Source: Candidatus Krumholzibacteriota bacterium (GTDB lineage Bacteria; Krumholzibacteriota; Krumholzibacteriia; JAJRXK01). Taken from it: a stretch of DNA of 64,000 nucleotides. Where the stretch lies: contig JAJDAC010000012.1 in assembly GCA_029262065.1 (NCBI GenBank), positions 23,563 through 87,562 of the forward strand, read 5' to 3'. The translations under genes were made by a program, and so were the position numbers. Within the stretch, counting starts at the first letter, position 1, and each line of letters starts with the position of its first letter. Shown in pieces: positions 1 through 8,427 of the stretch. A model generated the notes under the pieces. That model was given only the letters and a program-made list of their open reading frames with translations, searched no databases and had not been told where the DNA came from.

Positions 1-333
1 GGTCAACCGCACCGGCCGATCCACATCGGCCAGGATGTCCGGCAGGCTCAGGCAACCTTCGTGGAAGGAATCCCGCTCGCGACTGAGGAACGTGAATTCG
101 GGATTCACCAGGGTATAGACCTTGATTCCGTGGCTCCCCCCCGGCTGCGCCACCAACATGCGTCGCGCAACCCCAACCTGCGGCGCCGCCAACCCTATCC
201 CGTTTTCACGAATCATGGCCCGCGTCATCGCGTCGGCCAGTTCACGCAGTGGGTCGTCGAACGTATCCACCGGTTCGGACTTGCGTCGAAGCCCGGCGTC
301 GCCGTACAGCAGTATCTCCAGTTCGTCTCTCAT
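1..333 (-). CDS. def: Peptide deformylase (3' part missing at window edge)
   Basis: Removes the N-terminal formyl group from new proteins in the cytosol, using a metal ion. The visible 111 codons carry family motif I, GIGLAAPQVG at residues 45-54, and motif II, EGCLS, with the metal ligand Cys94. Motif III (HExxH) would lie beyond the left edge, so the metal site cannot be fully checked. The ATG at 333 lies 19 bases after the yajC stop, so the gene probably ends the yajC transcription unit. The family assignment is firm. The missing C-terminal third is purely an effect of the window boundary. Confidence 0.95.
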   Translation of the reverse strand, partial: MRDELEILLYGDAGLRRKSEPVDTFDDPLRELADAMTRAMIRENGIGLAAPQVGVARRMLVAQPGGSHGIKVYTLVNPEFTFLSRERDSFHEGCLSLPDILADVDRPVRLT

Positions 334-352
334 GCAGCTTCACCAACCGGAC

Positions 353-682
353 TCAGGAGCCCTTGGCCTGCACCTTGGCCGAGACAGCACCCTTGGAAAG
401 CTCCACCTTCACACCCTCGGCCAACGTGGCCACGATGATGTTGTCCTTCACGTCGCGCACGGTCATGTACAGGCCGCCGTTGGTCAGCACGCGATCGCCC
501 TTGGACAGGGAATCGAGCATCGCGGCGTGCAATTTCTGCTTCCTTTGCTGCGGGCGCAGGATCAGGAAGTAGAAGATGAACATGATGAGGATCAGGGGCA
601 CGAAACTCATGAACGGGTTGCCCTGTCCGCCCTGCGAACTCATCGCGAATATCAACTGATTCGACAACATCGAAATGTCCAC
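353..682 (-). CDS. yajC: Preprotein translocase accessory subunit YajC
   Basis: Small inner-membrane protein of the SecDF-YajC complex, which assists Sec-dependent export. The 109-residue product has one N-terminal membrane helix, around residues 25-42, followed by the family hallmark RPQQRKQK and a cytosolic domain with GDRVLTNGGLY. The start is GTG at 682: a GAGAGG ribosome site lies 4 bases upstream, whereas the ATG at 670 is too far from it. Gene order tgt-yajC is common in bacteria. Here about 200 bases holding short tandem repeats separate it from tgt. Confidence 0.95.
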   Translation of the reverse strand: MDISMLSNQLIFAMSSQGGQGNPFMSFVPLILIMFIFYFLILRPQQRKQKLHAAMLDSLSKGDRVLTNGGLYMTVRDVKDNIIVATLAEGVKVELSKGAVSAKVQAKGS

Positions 683-800
683 GGAACCTCTCCACCACGC
701 CTAGGTTACCAACCAGGGCCAAACGTGCCCAGAATCGACCGCCGACTCCATCGCCGCCGGCTCGGGGGTCAGTGTACGTCGCAAGTGGCGACGCAGCAAC

Positions 801-899
801 CTCAGGGCACCCTGCACCCGTCGTCGCGCGATGCGCGCTCCTCAGGGCACCTTGCACCCGTCGTCGCGTTTCACGCTCCTCAGGGCACCCTGCCCGCGT
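801..899 (-). repeat. Three degenerate tandem copies of the tgt 3' end
   Basis: A unit beginning CTCAGGGCACCYTGC occurs at 801, 841 and 878 (spacing 40 and 37), followed by ACCCGTCGTCGCG in the first two copies. The copy at 878 contains the stop codon and last codons of tgt, so the array looks like that gene end copied outward into the spacer before yajC. No clear hairpin-plus-T-run terminator is visible here. Confidence 0.75.
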
Positions 900-2034
900 T
901 GCTCTCGTAGCGCGCCAGGAATTCTCGCCGAAACGCCTCGAACCGATTGGCCTCGATGGCTTCACGGATCCCGGACATCAGGCGTTGATAGAATGTGAGG
1001 TTGTGCTGGGTGCACAGCACCAACCCCAGGATCTCACCGGCGATGATCAGGTGGCGTACGTAGGCGCGGCTATGGCGCGTGCAGGCCGTGCAGGGACAAC
1101 CTTCTTCCAAGGGACGCTGGTCGGCGGCGAAGCGTGCATTGCGCGAGACCAGCCGTCCGTCGAACGTAAGCACGGTACCGTTGCGAGCCATCCGAGTGGG
1201 CAGCACGCAGTCGAACATGTCCACACCACCCGCCACGGCGGCCAGGATGTCTTCGGGGAAGCCCACGCCCATGAGATAGCGCGGCTTTTCCGGCGGCAAC
1301 TCGCCGGCGGTGAACGCCGCGAACCGGTGCATGTCTTCCTTCGATTCGCCCACGGACAAGCCGCCGATGGCGTAACCGGGAAGATCCAGTTCGCGCACGG
1401 CGGCCGCGCAACGGGCACGCTCGGACTGCGATAGTCCACCCTGCACGATGCCAAACAAGGCCTGCCAGTGACCCGCCTCGTGGCGACGCGTGGGACCGAT
1501 GGCCTCGTGGCATCGTGTCAGCCACGCCACCGTGCGATCCACGGCCGCCCTCACCTCTTCGTTGGTGGCGGGAAGCGCCGGGCACTGGTCGAAGGCCATG
1601 ATCACGTCGGCCCCCAACGCGGTTTGCACGCGCATGGAGTGTTCGGGCGTGAATCGATGCGAGCTGCCATCGAGGTGGCTGCGAAACGTGACCCCGTCGT
1701 CGTCCACCGCGTTCAGATCGGACAGGCTGAAAACCTGGAAGCCGCCGCTGTCGGTAAGCATGGGACCCGTCCATCCCGAGAACGCGTGCAACCCACCCAG
1801 TGCCGCGACCCTTTCGTGACCCGGCCGCAGATACAGGTGGTAGGTATTTCCCAGGATCATCGAGCTACCGGTGGCTATCAACTGATCGACGGTGAGCCCC
1901 TTGACCGTCGCCTGGGTCCCCACCGGCATGAACACGGGCGTGGCCACCGAGCCATGCGACGTGGAAAGAACTCCCCGCCGCGCCGATCCGTCGCGGCCAA
2001 GCAACTCGAATCCGAAAGCATCCGTGGAACTCAC
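880..2034 (-). CDS. tgt: tRNA-guanine transglycosylase (queuine tRNA-ribosyltransferase)
   Basis: Exchanges guanine at the wobble position of GUN-anticodon tRNAs for preQ1 in queuosine synthesis. The 384-residue product has the expected TIM-barrel motifs: GNTYHLYLRPG, DSGGFQVFSL, GADVIMAFDQCP, GIVQGG and FDCVLPTR with nucleophile Asp275. The zinc site CPCTACTRHSRAYVRH follows. The reading frame stays open upstream to 2292, but homology starts at SSTDAFGFELL. The GTG at 2034 overlaps the queA stop as GTGA, so that start is preferred. QueA acts on the tRNA after Tgt, so the two neighbours perform consecutive steps. Confidence 0.96.
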   Translation of the reverse strand: MSSTDAFGFELLGRDGSARRGVLSTSHGSVATPVFMPVGTQATVKGLTVDQLIATGSSMILGNTYHLYLRPGHERVAALGGLHAFSGWTGPMLTDSGGFQVFSLSDLNAVDDDGVTFRSHLDGSSHRFTPEHSMRVQTALGADVIMAFDQCPALPATNEEVRAAVDRTVAWLTRCHEAIGPTRRHEAGHWQALFGIVQGGLSQSERARCAAAVRELDLPGYAIGGLSVGESKEDMHRFAAFTAGELPPEKPRYLMGVGFPEDILAAVAGGVDMFDCVLPTRMARNGTVLTFDGRLVSRNARFAADQRPLEEGCPCTACTRHSRAYVRHLIIAGEILGLVLCTQHNLTFYQRLMSGIREAIEANRFEAFRREFLARYESNAGRVP

Positions 2035-3059
2035 GTTTGTCCCCGTTCGATCCAGTTGGCGTCGCCATAGCTGTAGAAACGATAGCCGTGCTCGATCGCG
2101 GTGGCGTAGGCCTGCTTCCAGCGCGGTCCCGCGAAGGCGGCCACCAACATGATGAGCGAGCTGCCCGGCAGATGGAAATTCGTCATCAGCACGTCCACGA
2201 CGCGCAATCTCGAGCCCGGCTGAAGAAAGAGATCCGTTTCTCCGGATTGGTCGCCCACCGCCGTTGGATCCATCGACTCCAGCGTACGGCACACCGTGGT
2301 CCCCACGGCAATCACCCGCCCCCCCGCCGCGCGGCAGGCGCGCAGGGCCTCACTGGTGGTCTTGGGGACGGAATACGACTCGCTGTGGAGCGTTCCTCGC
2401 GCCACGTCATCGGCGGTTACCGGACGAAATGTCCCCGGCCCCACGTGCAGGCACACCGGGGCCACGGTCGCGCCCGCCGCCACGACGTCGGTCAGCAACT
2501 GCTGGTCGAAATGCAGCCCGGCCGTGGGCGCGGCGACCGAACCCGTCTCCCGCGCGAACACCGTCTGGTATCGCTCGGCGTCATCATGGTCATCTGAACG
2601 TTCGATGTAGGGCGGCAGCGGAACGTGGCCGTGGCGCCGGCAGTGATCGAACACGTCGAGGCCGTCGGGGAATTGGACCCAACGCAGTCGGAATCCACTC
2701 GATTCACCCACCTCCAACGGTACGTCCCCGGCCAGATCGACGGTGGTTCCCGGTGGTAGACGCCGGCCGGGCCGGACCAGCGCCTCCCATCGTCTACCTT
2801 GCGCGCGCACCAGCAACACCTCCACCTGGGCCTCGCCGTTTCGCTTGCGCCCGAACAACCGCGCGGGAAACACCTTGGTGTCGTTGATTACCAGGAGATC
2901 GTCGGGCCGCAGCCGGGCCACGATGTCCGACACCGCGGCGTGCTCGTAGCGTCCGTCGCCCAACCAAACGAGCAGGCGAGCGTCTCGGCGGCGCGCGGGT
3001 GGCTCTTGCGCAATGAGGTGAGGGGGAAGCTCGAAGTCGAAGTCGCCGAGATTGGTCAA
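2031..3059 (-). CDS. queA: S-adenosylmethionine:tRNA ribosyltransferase-isomerase
   Basis: Transfers the ribosyl group of S-adenosylmethionine to preQ1 in tRNA, giving epoxyqueuosine. The 342-residue product starts near FDFELPPHLIAQEP, the usual QueA N-terminus, and carries DLLVINDTKVFPARLFGRK and LHVGPGTFRPV. There is no nearby ATG. The TTG at 3059 overlaps the ruvB stop as TTGA and gives the normal family length, so it is chosen over longer extensions into ruvB. Its own 3' end overlaps the GTG of tgt, so ruvB-queA-tgt are probably translationally coupled. Confidence 0.95.
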   Translation of the reverse strand: MTNLGDFDFELPPHLIAQEPPARRRDARLLVWLGDGRYEHAAVSDIVARLRPDDLLVINDTKVFPARLFGRKRNGEAQVEVLLVRAQGRRWEALVRPGRRLPPGTTVDLAGDVPLEVGESSGFRLRWVQFPDGLDVFDHCRRHGHVPLPPYIERSDDHDDAERYQTVFARETGSVAAPTAGLHFDQQLLTDVVAAGATVAPVCLHVGPGTFRPVTADDVARGTLHSESYSVPKTTSEALRACRAAGGRVIAVGTTVCRTLESMDPTAVGDQSGETDLFLQPGSRLRVVDVLMTNFHLPGSSLIMLVAAFAGPRWKQAYATAIEHGYRFYSYGDANWIERGQT

Positions 3060-4090
3060 GCGCCCAGGCCCTCTTCCAGTTCGAGTTGAGGCGGACGTCG
3101 CGGCACCACGCCCAGGTGTTCGAACCCGCGGCGCGTGGTCATGCGACCGCGAGGCGTACGCTGCACCAAACCGCTTTGGATGAGGTATGGCTCGACGACG
3201 TCTTCCAACGTGTCGGTCTCCTCGCCCAGACTCACGGCCAGCGTACCCAACCCCACCGGACCGCCGTCGAACGTTTCGGCCAGGCAATTCAGATACGCGC
3301 GGTCCAGCGACTCCAGGCCCAACTCGTCCACTTCCAACAGCGCCAACGCCCGGCGCGTGACCTCGCGATCGACCACCGGTGAACCCTGTACCTGGGCCAC
3401 GTCGCGCACGCGGCGCAGAATGCGATTGGCCACGCGCGGCGTACCGCGACTACGACGGGCAATTTCGTCCGCACCATCACTGGTAAGGTCGACACCCAAT
3501 ACACCCGCGGTACGGGTGACGATGGCCGACAGTTCCGACGGCGGGTAGAAATCCAGATGCAGTACGATGCCGAAGCGGCTGCGTAGCGCCGGCGTCAACA
3601 TGCCCGATCGCGTGGTGGCGCCGATCAGCGTGAACGGCTCCAGCTTGAGCTGGTAGTGGCGAGCGGCCGGCCCCTTGTCGACCACGAGCTCCACCTGGAA
3701 GTCCTCCATGGCCGGGTACAGGTGTTCCTCGACGATACGACTGAGTCGGTGGATCTCGTCGATGAACAGACAGTAGCGCGCGTCCTCGCGCGACAGGATC
3801 GAAACCAACTCCGCGCTGTTCTGGAACGCAGGGCCACTGGTGAGCCTGAGTTCGCTTTCCATTTCGTTGGCGATGATGTGGGCGAGGGTGGTTTTGCCAA
3901 GGCCCGGTGGCCCATGAACCAACACGTGATCGAGCGGCTCACCACGCTGGCGGGCCGCGGTCAGGAACAGCGCCAACTGGGATTTCACCCGCTCCTGGCC
4001 GATGAAATCATCCATGCTGCGCGGACGCACCGTCAGTTCCTCGGTCTCAAACTCCCGCGGATCGGTGATGCGGGTCTTGTCGTCCGCCAT
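3056..4090 (-). CDS. ruvB: Holliday junction branch migration ATPase RuvB
   Basis: AAA+ motor that drives branch migration of Holliday junctions together with RuvA. The 344-residue product has Walker A GPPGLGKTTLAH, Walker B LFIDEIHRLS, sensor region GATTRSG and a C-terminal winged-helix domain, all at typical positions and length. The ATG at 4090 shares one base with the ruvA stop (TGATG), which fits tight coupling in the ruvC-ruvA-ruvB order. Confidence 0.98.
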   Translation of the reverse strand: MADDKTRITDPREFETEELTVRPRSMDDFIGQERVKSQLALFLTAARQRGEPLDHVLVHGPPGLGKTTLAHIIANEMESELRLTSGPAFQNSAELVSILSREDARYCLFIDEIHRLSRIVEEHLYPAMEDFQVELVVDKGPAARHYQLKLEPFTLIGATTRSGMLTPALRSRFGIVLHLDFYPPSELSAIVTRTAGVLGVDLTSDGADEIARRSRGTPRVANRILRRVRDVAQVQGSPVVDREVTRRALALLEVDELGLESLDRAYLNCLAETFDGGPVGLGTLAVSLGEETDTLEDVVEPYLIQSGLVQRTPRGRMTTRRGFEHLGVVPRRPPQLELEEGLGA

Positions 4091-4692
4091 CAGGTCACCG
4101 CCTTGCGCAGGGCCAGTCGAACCAGGTCTTCAACCGAGGCACGCTCGCGCGCCGCCGGTTCCACCGCGTCGATGGCGATCCGAGCCCGGTCGTCGCTCAG
4201 CCCCATGCCCACCAGGGCCAGCCGGGCGTCGTAGAGTTCTTGCCGTTCGCCGGCTCCAGCTACGGCCGCCGCCTCGCGCGGCGCCTCTCCCCAACCCTGA
4301 GCCATGTCTTTCAGTTCCACTATGAGCCGTTCGGCCGTCTTGCGCCCGATCCCCTTGACGCGGGTGAGCTGGGTTGCGTCTCCCGTTCTTATGGATCCCA
4401 GGATGGTCGGGGCACTCTCATCGCCCAGGATGGCCAACGCCACCTTCGGCCCTACACCGCTGACGCTGACCAGACCGCGAAACATTTCGCGCTCGCGCGG
4501 GGACGGAAACCCGTACAGGGTCATCGCGTCTTCGCGCACCGCCAGATGGGTGTACAGACGCACGAGGTCGCCAAGCGCGCCCAGGCGCATGCGATTGCGC
4601 TCAGGCACCCAGATTTCGTACCCCACGCCACGACAATTGAGCACGGTGGGCGGACCCGGATCTTCGAGCTGGCCGACGATGAAGGCGAACAC
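4090..4692 (-). CDS. ruvA: Holliday junction DNA-binding protein RuvA
   Basis: Tetrameric protein that binds four-way junctions and loads RuvB. The 200 residues show an N-terminal OB-fold, then helix-hairpin-helix motifs VSGVGPKVALAILG and VKGIGRKTAERLIVELKD, and a C-terminal domain that contacts RuvB. The start is GTG at 4692, which gives the usual RuvA N-terminus (MFAFIVGQL). It lies 36 bases after ruvC. No strong ribosome-binding site is visible. Confidence 0.97.
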   Translation of the reverse strand: MFAFIVGQLEDPGPPTVLNCRGVGYEIWVPERNRMRLGALGDLVRLYTHLAVREDAMTLYGFPSPREREMFRGLVSVSGVGPKVALAILGDESAPTILGSIRTGDATQLTRVKGIGRKTAERLIVELKDMAQGWGEAPREAAAVAGAGERQELYDARLALVGMGLSDDRARIAIDAVEPAARERASVEDLVRLALRKAVT

Positions 4693-4728
4693 GCGGAGGC
4701 CTGTGGTTGAGAGGACGAAGGTGATCGC

Positions 4729-5238
4729 TCAGCGAGCGCGGCCCACGCGGCGAAGCACGCGTTGCCGTCCCAGACTGTGGGCATGGCACACGGCAATGGC
4801 CAGGGCGTCGCTACTGTCGCTGGTCTCGTGTTGCAGGTCCAGCCCCAGCAGTCGCCGCACCATGATCTCGACCTGGTCCTTGCTGCCGCGGCCGTGACCG
4901 CATACGGCAAGCTTTACTTCACTGGGGGCATACTCGGCAAGCTCCAGGTCCCTTTGGCCCACGGCCGTCAGAATCATGCCGCGGGCGTGGCCCAGCGTGA
5001 GCGCGGAGGAGACGTTGCGCGCCATGAACACGCGTTCGATGGCAATGGCGTCGGGAGCCTGACGATCCAGGACCTCGGTCAGGCCCTCGAACAGTTCGGC
5101 CAGGCGCAACGAAAGCGCCTTGCCACGCTTCGAGCTGAGCGTGCCATGGTCGCGGTGCGTGAGACGATTGCCGTGCACCTCGATGACGCCGTAGCCCAGG
5201 TTGATACTCCCGGGATCCAGACCCAGGACCACGGTCAT
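4729..5238 (-). CDS. ruvC: Crossover junction endodeoxyribonuclease RuvC
   Basis: Resolves Holliday junctions by symmetrical cuts, with an RNase H fold. At 169 residues the length is normal. The acidic active-site residues can be placed: Asp8 in LGLDPGSINLGYG, Glu in AIERVFMARN, and the Asp residues in SDSSDALAIAVCHAH. The ATG at 5238 overlaps the yebC stop as ATGA. Confidence 0.97.
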   Translation of the reverse strand: MTVVLGLDPGSINLGYGVIEVHGNRLTHRDHGTLSSKRGKALSLRLAELFEGLTEVLDRQAPDAIAIERVFMARNVSSALTLGHARGMILTAVGQRDLELAEYAPSEVKLAVCGHGRGSKDQVEIMVRRLLGLDLQHETSDSSDALAIAVCHAHSLGRQRVLRRVGRAR

Positions 5239-5993
5239 TCCAGTTGATCCTGGATTTCCGACATGAGCTCGTCCGGAATGTCGAAATTGGCCGAAACGGT
5301 CGAGGTGTCATCCAGGTCGTCCAACAGCCCCACCAGTCGTAGCACGCCAAGCGCATCGTCGCGATCCACGGTCACGGTGGTATCGGGCAAGTAGGCCAGT
5401 TCCGACGACTCGGTGGCGATACCCGCCGCCTCCAACGCCTGCGACACCGCGTGGTATGCCTCGCGCGGACAGATCACGGTGACGGTTCCATCCTCGGTCT
5501 CCACGTTCTCCGCTCCGGCGTCGATGACGACATCCATGACCTTCAATTCGTCGGCCACCGACTCATCGATCTGCATCACGCCCTTGTTCTGGAACAGGTA
5601 GGACACGCTTCCGGCCCCCGCCATCTTGCCGCCGTACTTGTTGAACACGTGCCGGACATCGGCCGCGGTGCGATTGGTGTTGTCCGTCAATGCGGTCACC
5701 AGAATCGCCACACCACCGGGACCGTACCCTTCGTACGAAGTTCCCTCGTACGTCGCGCCCTCGATCTCGCCCGTGCCCCGCTTGATGGCACGCTCCATGT
5801 TGTCATTGGGCATGTTCTGCGCGCGTGCGTTCTGGATCGCGGCACGCAGCGCCGGATTGGCCTCGGGATCCCCACCGCCGGCGCGCGCCGCCACCGTTAT
5901 TTCACGGCCCAGTCGCGTGAAGATCTTGCCACGCTTGGCGTCGTTGGCACCCTTCTTCCGCTTGATGGTGGACCATTTTGAATGGCCGGACAC
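5235..5993 (-). CDS. yebC: YebC/PmpR-family (TACO1-like) regulator of transcription or translation
   Basis: A conserved 252-residue protein of the YebC/TACO1 family. Members are reported as DNA-binding regulators or as ribosome-associated factors that relieve stalling, and the sequence cannot tell which. The N-terminus SGHSKWSTIKRKKGANDAKR and the middle PNDNMERAIKRGTGE are diagnostic. The start is GTG at 5993. It sits just upstream of ruvC, a very common linkage, and 21 bases after the EF-G-like gene. Confidence 0.95.
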   Translation of the reverse strand: MSGHSKWSTIKRKKGANDAKRGKIFTRLGREITVAARAGGGDPEANPALRAAIQNARAQNMPNDNMERAIKRGTGEIEGATYEGTSYEGYGPGGVAILVTALTDNTNRTAADVRHVFNKYGGKMAGAGSVSYLFQNKGVMQIDESVADELKVMDVVIDAGAENVETEDGTVTVICPREAYHAVSQALEAAGIATESSELAYLPDTTVTVDRDDALGVLRLVGLLDDLDDTSTVSANFDIPDELMSEIQDQLE

Positions 5994-6014
5994 GAATTCC
6001 TCCCGTGCAGTGGA

Positions 6015-8090
6015 TCAGGCTTGTTGAGCTTCTAGTTTGGATTGCTCGATGATCTTGGCCTGCACGTCACCGGGTACTTCGTCGTACCTCTCGAACGTGC
6101 GCGTGTGCGTGCCGCGGCCCTGGGTCATCGAACGCAGGCTGGTACTGTAGCGATAGAGCTCCGACAAGGGAACACTCGCTTTCACCACCTGGAAATGTCC
6201 CTCGGCCTCGGTGCCCATGATACGACCGCGCCGTGAATTCAGGTCGCCCATGACGTCGCCCATGACCTCTTCGGGCACCTTCACCTCCACGGTGTAGATC
6301 GGCTCGAGCAGCACGGCTTTCGCCTTCTGGAACGCTTCGCGAATGGCCTGGAACGCCGCCGTCTTGAAAGCAGCTTCACTGGAATCCACGGCGTGGAATC
6401 CGCCGTCGTACAGGGTGGCCCTGATATCGATCACCCGGTAGCCGGCCAACGCACCTCGCTCCATCGTCTCGACCAGGCCCTTTTCCACCGCGGGGATGAA
6501 CTTGCCAGGTACGACACCGCCCACGATTGCGTCCACGAATTCGAAGCCGGCGCCCCGCGGCTGAGGTTCGAAGCGAAGACTCACGTCGGCAAACTGGCCC
6601 CGGCCGCCTGACTGCTTCTTGTGGCGCGCCTGCACCTCGACCGAGGTCTTCAGGGTCTCGAGGTACGGAATACGCGGCTCGTGACGGGAAACCTCGGCGT
6701 GGTAGCGATCCTTCAGACGTGCGAGTAGCACGTCCATGTGGAGCTCGCCCTGCCCTTCCAGAACCTGTTCGTGCGTTTCGGGATCCATACCAAACTTGAA
6801 AGTGGGGTCCTCTTCACGCAGCTTGTGCATGCCCTGGGCAATCTTGTCGTCGTCGCCCTGGGTGACCGCGCGAATGGCCACGCGGCTGTTGGGCACGGGA
6901 AACTCGATCGGCACGAGTGCCCCCGCCAACGACTTGTCGCCCAGCGTATCGCCGTTGTGCGTGTCCTTCAGTTTTACCGCGGCGCCGATGTCTCCGGCCG
7001 TGATCTTCTCGATCTTCTCTCGGTTCTTGCCCTCGAGACGGAACAACTGGGTCACTCGTTCTCCGTGCTGACGATTCACGTTGTAGGCCTCTGCGCCCGC
7101 GGCAATTTCGCCGCCGAACACCCGCATGATGGAAAAATCACCGGCGTCGCGCTCGATCGCGATCTTGAAAACGCGCGCGCAGGCTGGCGCGTCGCTTCCC
7201 GCCTTGAGGACGACGGGTTTGTCCCCATCCACACCGGCCAACTCGCCCCGTTCGGCGGCCGACGGCATGTAGGCCTTGATGCAATGCAGGAGCGGGCGAA
7301 TTCCGTAGGTCTTGAGCGGGCTGGCCAGGCAGACGGGAAACAGCGTGCGGTGCTTCACGCCCAGTTGCACACCGCGAATGATCTCCTCGTTCGTCAGGTC
7401 GCCCTCTTCCAGATACTTCTCAACCAGCACGTCATCGTTGTCGGCGGCCGCGTTCACCAGCAGTTCGCGGGCCTCGTCGTAAGCGGCCTTCATGTCGGCC
7501 GGAATGTCTATTGGGGTCGGGTTGCCCGCGGCGTCGTACTCGTAGGCCGTGCCTTCCACCACGTCGATCACGCCCTTGAACGAATCGCCGCGACCAATGG
7601 GAAGCTGCACGGCGACTGCTTTGTCGCTGAGTCGCTCTTTGGCCTGGCGGAGGCACATGTCGAAGTCAGCGTGCTCCTTGTCCATTTTGGACACCACCAG
7701 CACCGTAGGCACGTCACGGCGGCCTAGACGGCCCCACAGCGCGTCGGTACCTACTTCAACCCCGCCATCGGCGCGCAACACCAGCAAAGCACTCTCGACT
7801 ACTTCCAGGGCCGACAGGACTTCACCACGAAAATCCTCGAAACCCGGCGTGTCGATGAGGTTGAACTTCGTCTGTTCGTGTTCGCAGGCGCCCAGCGACG
7901 AGTAGATGCTGGTCTTTCGCTCGATCTCGTTGTGGTGGTAATCGAGATTGCTGGTGCCCTCGTCCACGCTTCCCATGCGCGCGAGGGCTCCAGTCTTGAA
8001 CAGAAGTGCTTCCGTCAGAGTGGTTTTTCCTGCGGCCTGATGGCCGACCACCGCAAGGTTACGAATGTCCGCTGGTGCGTAGTTCTTCAT
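6015..8090 (-). CDS. fusA: Elongation factor G-like translational GTPase
   Basis: A 691-residue EF-G family GTPase; canonical EF-G promotes translocation on the ribosome. The G1 loop reads GHQAAGKTT (residues 16-24) instead of the usual AHIDAGKTT. G3 is DTPGFEDF rather than DTPGHVDF, and G4 is SKMDKE. These substitutions match the EF-G-like / EF-G2 subgroup, so this may be a paralogue rather than the main EF-G. All later domains are present, including GGRGQFADV and the C-terminal YSTSLRSMTQGRG. The ATG at 8090 is chosen because homology starts there and the promoter lies about 90 bases upstream. Confidence 0.9.
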   Translation of the reverse strand: MKNYAPADIRNLAVVGHQAAGKTTLTEALLFKTGALARMGSVDEGTSNLDYHHNEIERKTSIYSSLGACEHEQTKFNLIDTPGFEDFRGEVLSALEVVESALLVLRADGGVEVGTDALWGRLGRRDVPTVLVVSKMDKEHADFDMCLRQAKERLSDKAVAVQLPIGRGDSFKGVIDVVEGTAYEYDAAGNPTPIDIPADMKAAYDEARELLVNAAADNDDVLVEKYLEEGDLTNEEIIRGVQLGVKHRTLFPVCLASPLKTYGIRPLLHCIKAYMPSAAERGELAGVDGDKPVVLKAGSDAPACARVFKIAIERDAGDFSIMRVFGGEIAAGAEAYNVNRQHGERVTQLFRLEGKNREKIEKITAGDIGAAVKLKDTHNGDTLGDKSLAGALVPIEFPVPNSRVAIRAVTQGDDDKIAQGMHKLREEDPTFKFGMDPETHEQVLEGQGELHMDVLLARLKDRYHAEVSRHEPRIPYLETLKTSVEVQARHKKQSGGRGQFADVSLRFEPQPRGAGFEFVDAIVGGVVPGKFIPAVEKGLVETMERGALAGYRVIDIRATLYDGGFHAVDSSEAAFKTAAFQAIREAFQKAKAVLLEPIYTVEVKVPEEVMGDVMGDLNSRRGRIMGTEAEGHFQVVKASVPLSELYRYSTSLRSMTQGRGTHTRTFERYDEVPGDVQAKIIEQSKLEAQQA

Positions 8091-8175
8091 TCCCCAGTCC
8101 TCTCCTGTCCCTTGGATCTGCCTCGGATTTCCGATTCGACGACGTCGCACGCCCCACGGTCGTCGTGGGCAGCTA

Positions 8176-8205
8176 ACTGTATCACCCGCAAAAAGATAGT
8201 GTCAA
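8176..8205 (-). promoter_or_regulatory. Sigma-70-type promoter of the fusA-ruv-que operon
   Basis: On the minus strand TTGACA (8200-8205) is followed after 18 bases by TACAGT (8176-8181). The predicted start of transcription is near 8169, leaving a leader of about 80 bases before the EF-G-like gene. Everything down to at least tgt could be served from here, since no other good promoter was seen in between. Confidence 0.65.
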
Positions 8206-8308
8206 CGGAGCCTCCCGGCCGAGGCCTCTCGGGGGGGCTTCCATGGGGGTCGCGACTTCCTTATATTGAGAGTCGATCGCAGGGCCCGGGTAGGCCCCGC
8301 CGCAGCCT

Positions 8309-8338
8309 TTGACAGAAGCGCCGGAGATCCGCTACGTT
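8309..8338 (+). promoter_or_regulatory. Candidate promoter of the outer-membrane barrel gene
   Basis: TTGACA at 8309-8314 is followed after 18 bases by a weak TACGTT at 8333-8338. The -35 box is perfect and matches the other promoters of the window, but the -10 box has only three consensus bases, so this is tentative. Confidence 0.4.
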
Positions 8339-8427
8339 CGTCGCCGCTTTTGCTTGCGCGGTGGATCGCCGCAGGCTAACGAATCACCACCCCTTTTTCG
8401 GGGCCCCACCCCCAGGGTTGAAACCAG

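Larger units (their letters stand above)
8091..8427. other. Divergent promoter region, no gene
   Basis: 337 bases separate the EF-G-like gene from the outer-membrane barrel gene. It holds the fusA promoter on the minus strand and two candidate promoters for the plus-strand gene: the TTGACA site listed separately and an isolated TATATT at 8262-8267. No further coding sequence or RNA gene was recognised. Confidence 0.6.

Noticed and set aside
880..2292. tgt extended by 86 codons to an upstream start
   Set aside because: The extra part overlaps queA in another frame and has no family similarity; the GTGA overlap start at 2034 fits family length.
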